Program-made: the position numbers and the translations under genes
In this document: piece by piece, positions 63,001 through 64,000 of the stretch
How the letters are laid out: the number at the start of each line of letters is the position of its first letter
Numbering within the stretch: position 1 is the stretch's first letter
The notes under the pieces: model-generated
The model's input: the letters and a program-made list of their open reading frames with translations, nothing else
Database searches by the model: none
Told to the model about the DNA's origin: nothing
NCBI GenBank assembly: GCA_027490155.1
Contig: JAIXYP010000052.1
Span: 62,001-126,000, forward strand
Direction: 5' to 3'
Source: Cytophagaceae bacterium
GTDB lineage: Bacteria > Bacteroidota > Bacteroidia > Cytophagales > Flexibacteraceae
DNA: 64,000 nt

Positions 63001-64000
63001 TGCAAGCAGGTGCTGCAGCCCTTAACGGTGCTGATTTCAGCAACCCTAAATTGCTTGGTTTTGCTGCCCCAGCTGATCTAGTTGTTAGCACAACCCGCGC
63101 CGTATCTGCAGGTTTGTATAACAGCATCACGATCGCTAGCACAGGTGTTGCTACAATCAACTCTGCCCTTGATTTCGGTACTTCATTCTCAGTTCAGAAT
63201 GGTGGTTCATTGGTCTTGGCTAACGGTGCTGCTCTGACAGGTTCTGGTAACGTATCAGTCGGTAACGGTGCTAACCTTACTATCGCTTCTGCTGCTGGTC
63301 TGACCACAACAGGTAATACAGGTGCATTCCAGAATTCTGGTACCCGTACCTTCAATACTGGTGCTAACTATACCTTTAATGGTACAAGCGCTCAGGTAAC
63401 TGGTGATGGCTTCACAGGTGCTAATAACCTGACAATCGACAACGCTAGCGGTGTAACTGTTTCTGCTGCTAGCCGTATCGCTGGTGCCCTTAACCTCAAG
63501 GCTGGTGTCCTAGCAAGTGCTGGCAGAATCACAATCGTATCTACCTCTACTAAAACTGGTTTGATCGATGATTTCAGCCCAAGCTTCACTGGTTCAGTTA
63601 CTGGTAACGTTCGTTTCGAGCGTTTCAACTCAGGTGTCTTCCGCCTACTTAGCACTCCAGTTACAGGAGCACGTATGTCTCAATATGGTGCATTCTGTTC
63701 TGGTGTCCGTCGCTTTGACGAGCCTACCAACACTTGGTTGACTGTCCCTGTATTGTGTAGCAACACCAGCTTGTTGCCACAAACTAGCCACTTGGTGTTC
63801 AACACTGGTGGTAAGACTAGCACATTCATTGGTACTGCTAACACTGGCACCCAAACTGCTCAGTTGGTACGTTCTGCCTTCGTAGTTGGTGGTCCAATCA
63901 CTGGCTGGAACGCAGTTGGTAACCCATACCCGTCACCAATCTCTTGGTCTGCTGCTGTCGCTATCCCTGGTAACACAACCAACAGCACAATGGCTGCCTG
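60075..64000 (+). CDS. Very long secreted T9SS-type protein with internal tandem duplication (3' end outside window)
   Basis: At least 1308 residues, open to the window edge. Signal peptide MKKLVLAVAALLLTAASYGQ. Residues ~22-515 and ~516-995 are two copies of one unit: both begin FFEQVS[YF][RK]GA[IM]G and share TIEPGTIIR/TIQAGTIIR, GDWSGxxxxG, LKYVRIEYAGY, YVQVSYANDDSFEWFGG, HxDDDFDxDEGY-like Asp runs and FEHDNNTGR/LEHDNNTGL. From ~1000 on come beta-solenoid repeats rich in Gly/Ala/Thr/Asn. After that RLLSTPV and GWNAVGNPYPSPISW match the segment that precedes sorting domains in Bacteroidota cell-surface proteins. The sorting domain itself would lie beyond 64000. Function unknown; it may partner with the upstream receptor. 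Confidence 0.85.
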   Translation, partial: MKKLVLAVAALLLTAASYGQQFFEQVSYRGAIGPVNWTSPWANWTPNNTVYAGDAGGPSRTPVNVSGDITTNTTWSSTNVYTATGTIHVTSGATLTIEPGTIIRANNSGQANDKFTLIINKGGKINAVGTAARPIVFTSGAAPGSRVPGDWSGILIVGNAVTNLRNQAGLPDGQGQYEALPNDPAAAYGGTNNADNSGTLKYVRIEYAGYAYLQDRELNGLTLAAVGTGTSIDYVQVSYANDDSFEWFGGAVNGKHLIAFAGIDDDFDCDEGYVGKGQFFLGVRHPSYSDQAGTSNGFEHDNNTGRTATAGTGKVPNVNNPAPVTRPVFSNVTLVGPIRAGETRSNLAGNHKYGTGVLLRSNNSTSLFNSIVYGYPTAVQFQNGAASIVPSTHTKASVDSVTFNNVAASINSSPDVLFGQSNVPTTYNGSPFSFTTSTWWATQGFDNTSVTGSGNFNLANPSYTGTANGAASQINFAGVDFSPAVGSAYLSGAEFTDPKLANFLLPVTPPTTSTQFFEQVSFKGAMGTTNWASGWANFTPQSTVYAGNNGVGANVVNVSGDITSNTTWTSNNVYYCSGIIHVRNDATLTIQAGTIIRGNTSGQAADNFGLIISQGSKIIAEGTASNPIVFTSGKAPGSRVSGDWSGLIVIGKAKTNLRNQPGLLDGVGQYEALPNDPYVTYGGSDSADNSGVLKYVRIEYAGYNFLQDQEINGLTFAAVGSATQVDYVQVSYANDDSFEWFGGSVNAKHLIALGGVDDDFDMDEGYNGRVQFALGVRHPSFADQAGTSNGLEHDNNTGLSATAGSGKTPNARNPQPITRPVLSNFTIVGPIRASETRNSIPSTTRAKYGRGIELRSSVSTSLFNSLVFGYPTGIQLVNGAASLTPSTQTKAVADSLSIRNTSISINASPDVLTNQTNIPTGLQYNGSAFTTANWFNTAAFNNSSSNASTGLTQPFYTGDIAGAASQIDFSTVDFTLQAGAAALNGADFSNPKLLGFAAPADLVVSTTRAVSAGLYNSITIASTGVATINSALDFGTSFSVQNGGSLVLANGAALTGSGNVSVGNGANLTIASAAGLTTTGNTGAFQNSGTRTFNTGANYTFNGTSAQVTGDGFTGANNLTIDNASGVTVSAASRIAGALNLKAGVLASAGRITIVSTSTKTGLIDDFSPSFTGSVTGNVRFERFNSGVFRLLSTPVTGARMSQYGAFCSGVRRFDEPTNTWLTVPVLCSNTSLLPQTSHLVFNTGGKTSTFIGTANTGTQTAQLVRSAFVVGGPITGWNAVGNPYPSPISWSAAVAIPGNTTNSTMAA
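60138..63058 (+). repeat. Tandem in-gene duplication, two units of ~490 codons
   Basis: Unit 1 runs from 60138 to 61619 and unit 2 from 61620 to about 63058. Both start with the codons for FFEQVS and keep the same order of motifs; long stretches are alike at nucleotide level (for example around 60657-60720 versus 62139-62202). The distance between unit starts is 1482 bp (494 codons). Confidence 0.85.

Noticed and set aside
60600-63850. Many short open frames on both strands over the last 3.5 kb
   Set aside because: All lie in other frames of the single long secreted-protein gene starting at 60075, which stays open to the window end.

Overview
The window looks like a chromosomal segment of a free-living member of the Bacteroidota. 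The evidence is: many secreted proteins with a signal peptide and a C-terminal type IX secretion (T9SS) sorting domain containing a YPNPxxD-like motif; a proline-rich TonB and a large TonB-dependent receptor with a carboxypeptidase-like N-terminal domain; start codons with little Shine-Dalgarno signal; and promoters fitting the Bacteroidota -33 TTTG/-7 TAnnTTTG pattern. No rRNA, CRISPR array, insertion sequence or phage module was seen. One tRNA-Leu(GAG) is present.

Layout. 1-5.4 kb: the tail of one TonB paralog, a two-component signalling operon (unknown protein, single-REC regulator, PAS histidine kinase, REC-LuxR regulator), a 0.9 kb gene-poor stretch and a second TonB. 5.5-11.2 kb: a lipoprotein, tRNA-Leu, a low-molecular-weight tyrosine phosphatase/fructosamine-kinase pair, then leftward genes for a GNAT-like protein, a BioF-type PLP enzyme and an open but start-less nuclease-like remnant. 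11.3-20 kb: a leftward block with odhB and odhA (2-oxoglutarate dehydrogenase E2 and E1) separated by a secreted dockerin-like protein, then NDH-2. 20-28 kb: secreted T9SS proteins, a HEAT-repeat DNA alkylation repair protein and a Pif1-type helicase with an unusual C-terminal extension.

28.2-31.8 kb: a compact membrane operon with an ABC ATPase, an ABC-type membrane protein fused to a TlpA-like thioredoxin domain, a second polytopic membrane protein and a small anchored protein. This is the strongest candidate for an undescribed system. 31.8-34 kb: a MerC-like membrane protein and a COG0523 metallochaperone GTPase behind a perfect 23-bp palindrome that overlaps the promoter (a Zur-type arrangement). 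The pair lies between a decayed and an intact copy of a DUF1801 gene. 34-42.7 kb: PhnA-domain and DUF4236 small proteins, a NamZ-type muramidase, an FAD oxidoreductase, a GH2-type glycosidase, and a TetR/SDR pair with matching operator-like repeats.

43-56.5 kb: a GEVED-repeat T9SS protein, a secreted-protein gene broken by one in-frame TAA, an AT-rich DUF262 gene (GmrSD-like candidate defence gene), kynureninase, panB, the NAD(P)HX repair enzyme Nnr, a peroxiredoxin-like protein, a T9SS protein with an esterase-like fold that has lost its nucleophile, and a membrane protein. 56.7-64 kb: a TonB-dependent receptor followed by a very long T9SS-type protein whose first half is a tandem duplication of a ~490-residue unit. 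It runs off the end of the window.

Functional themes are envelope traffic (TonB, T9SS cargo, ABC system), central metabolism (2-oxoglutarate dehydrogenase, NDH-2), metabolite and protein damage repair (fructosamine kinase, Nnr, DNA alkylation repair) and metal homeostasis. All family calls come from reading the sequence; no database search was run.
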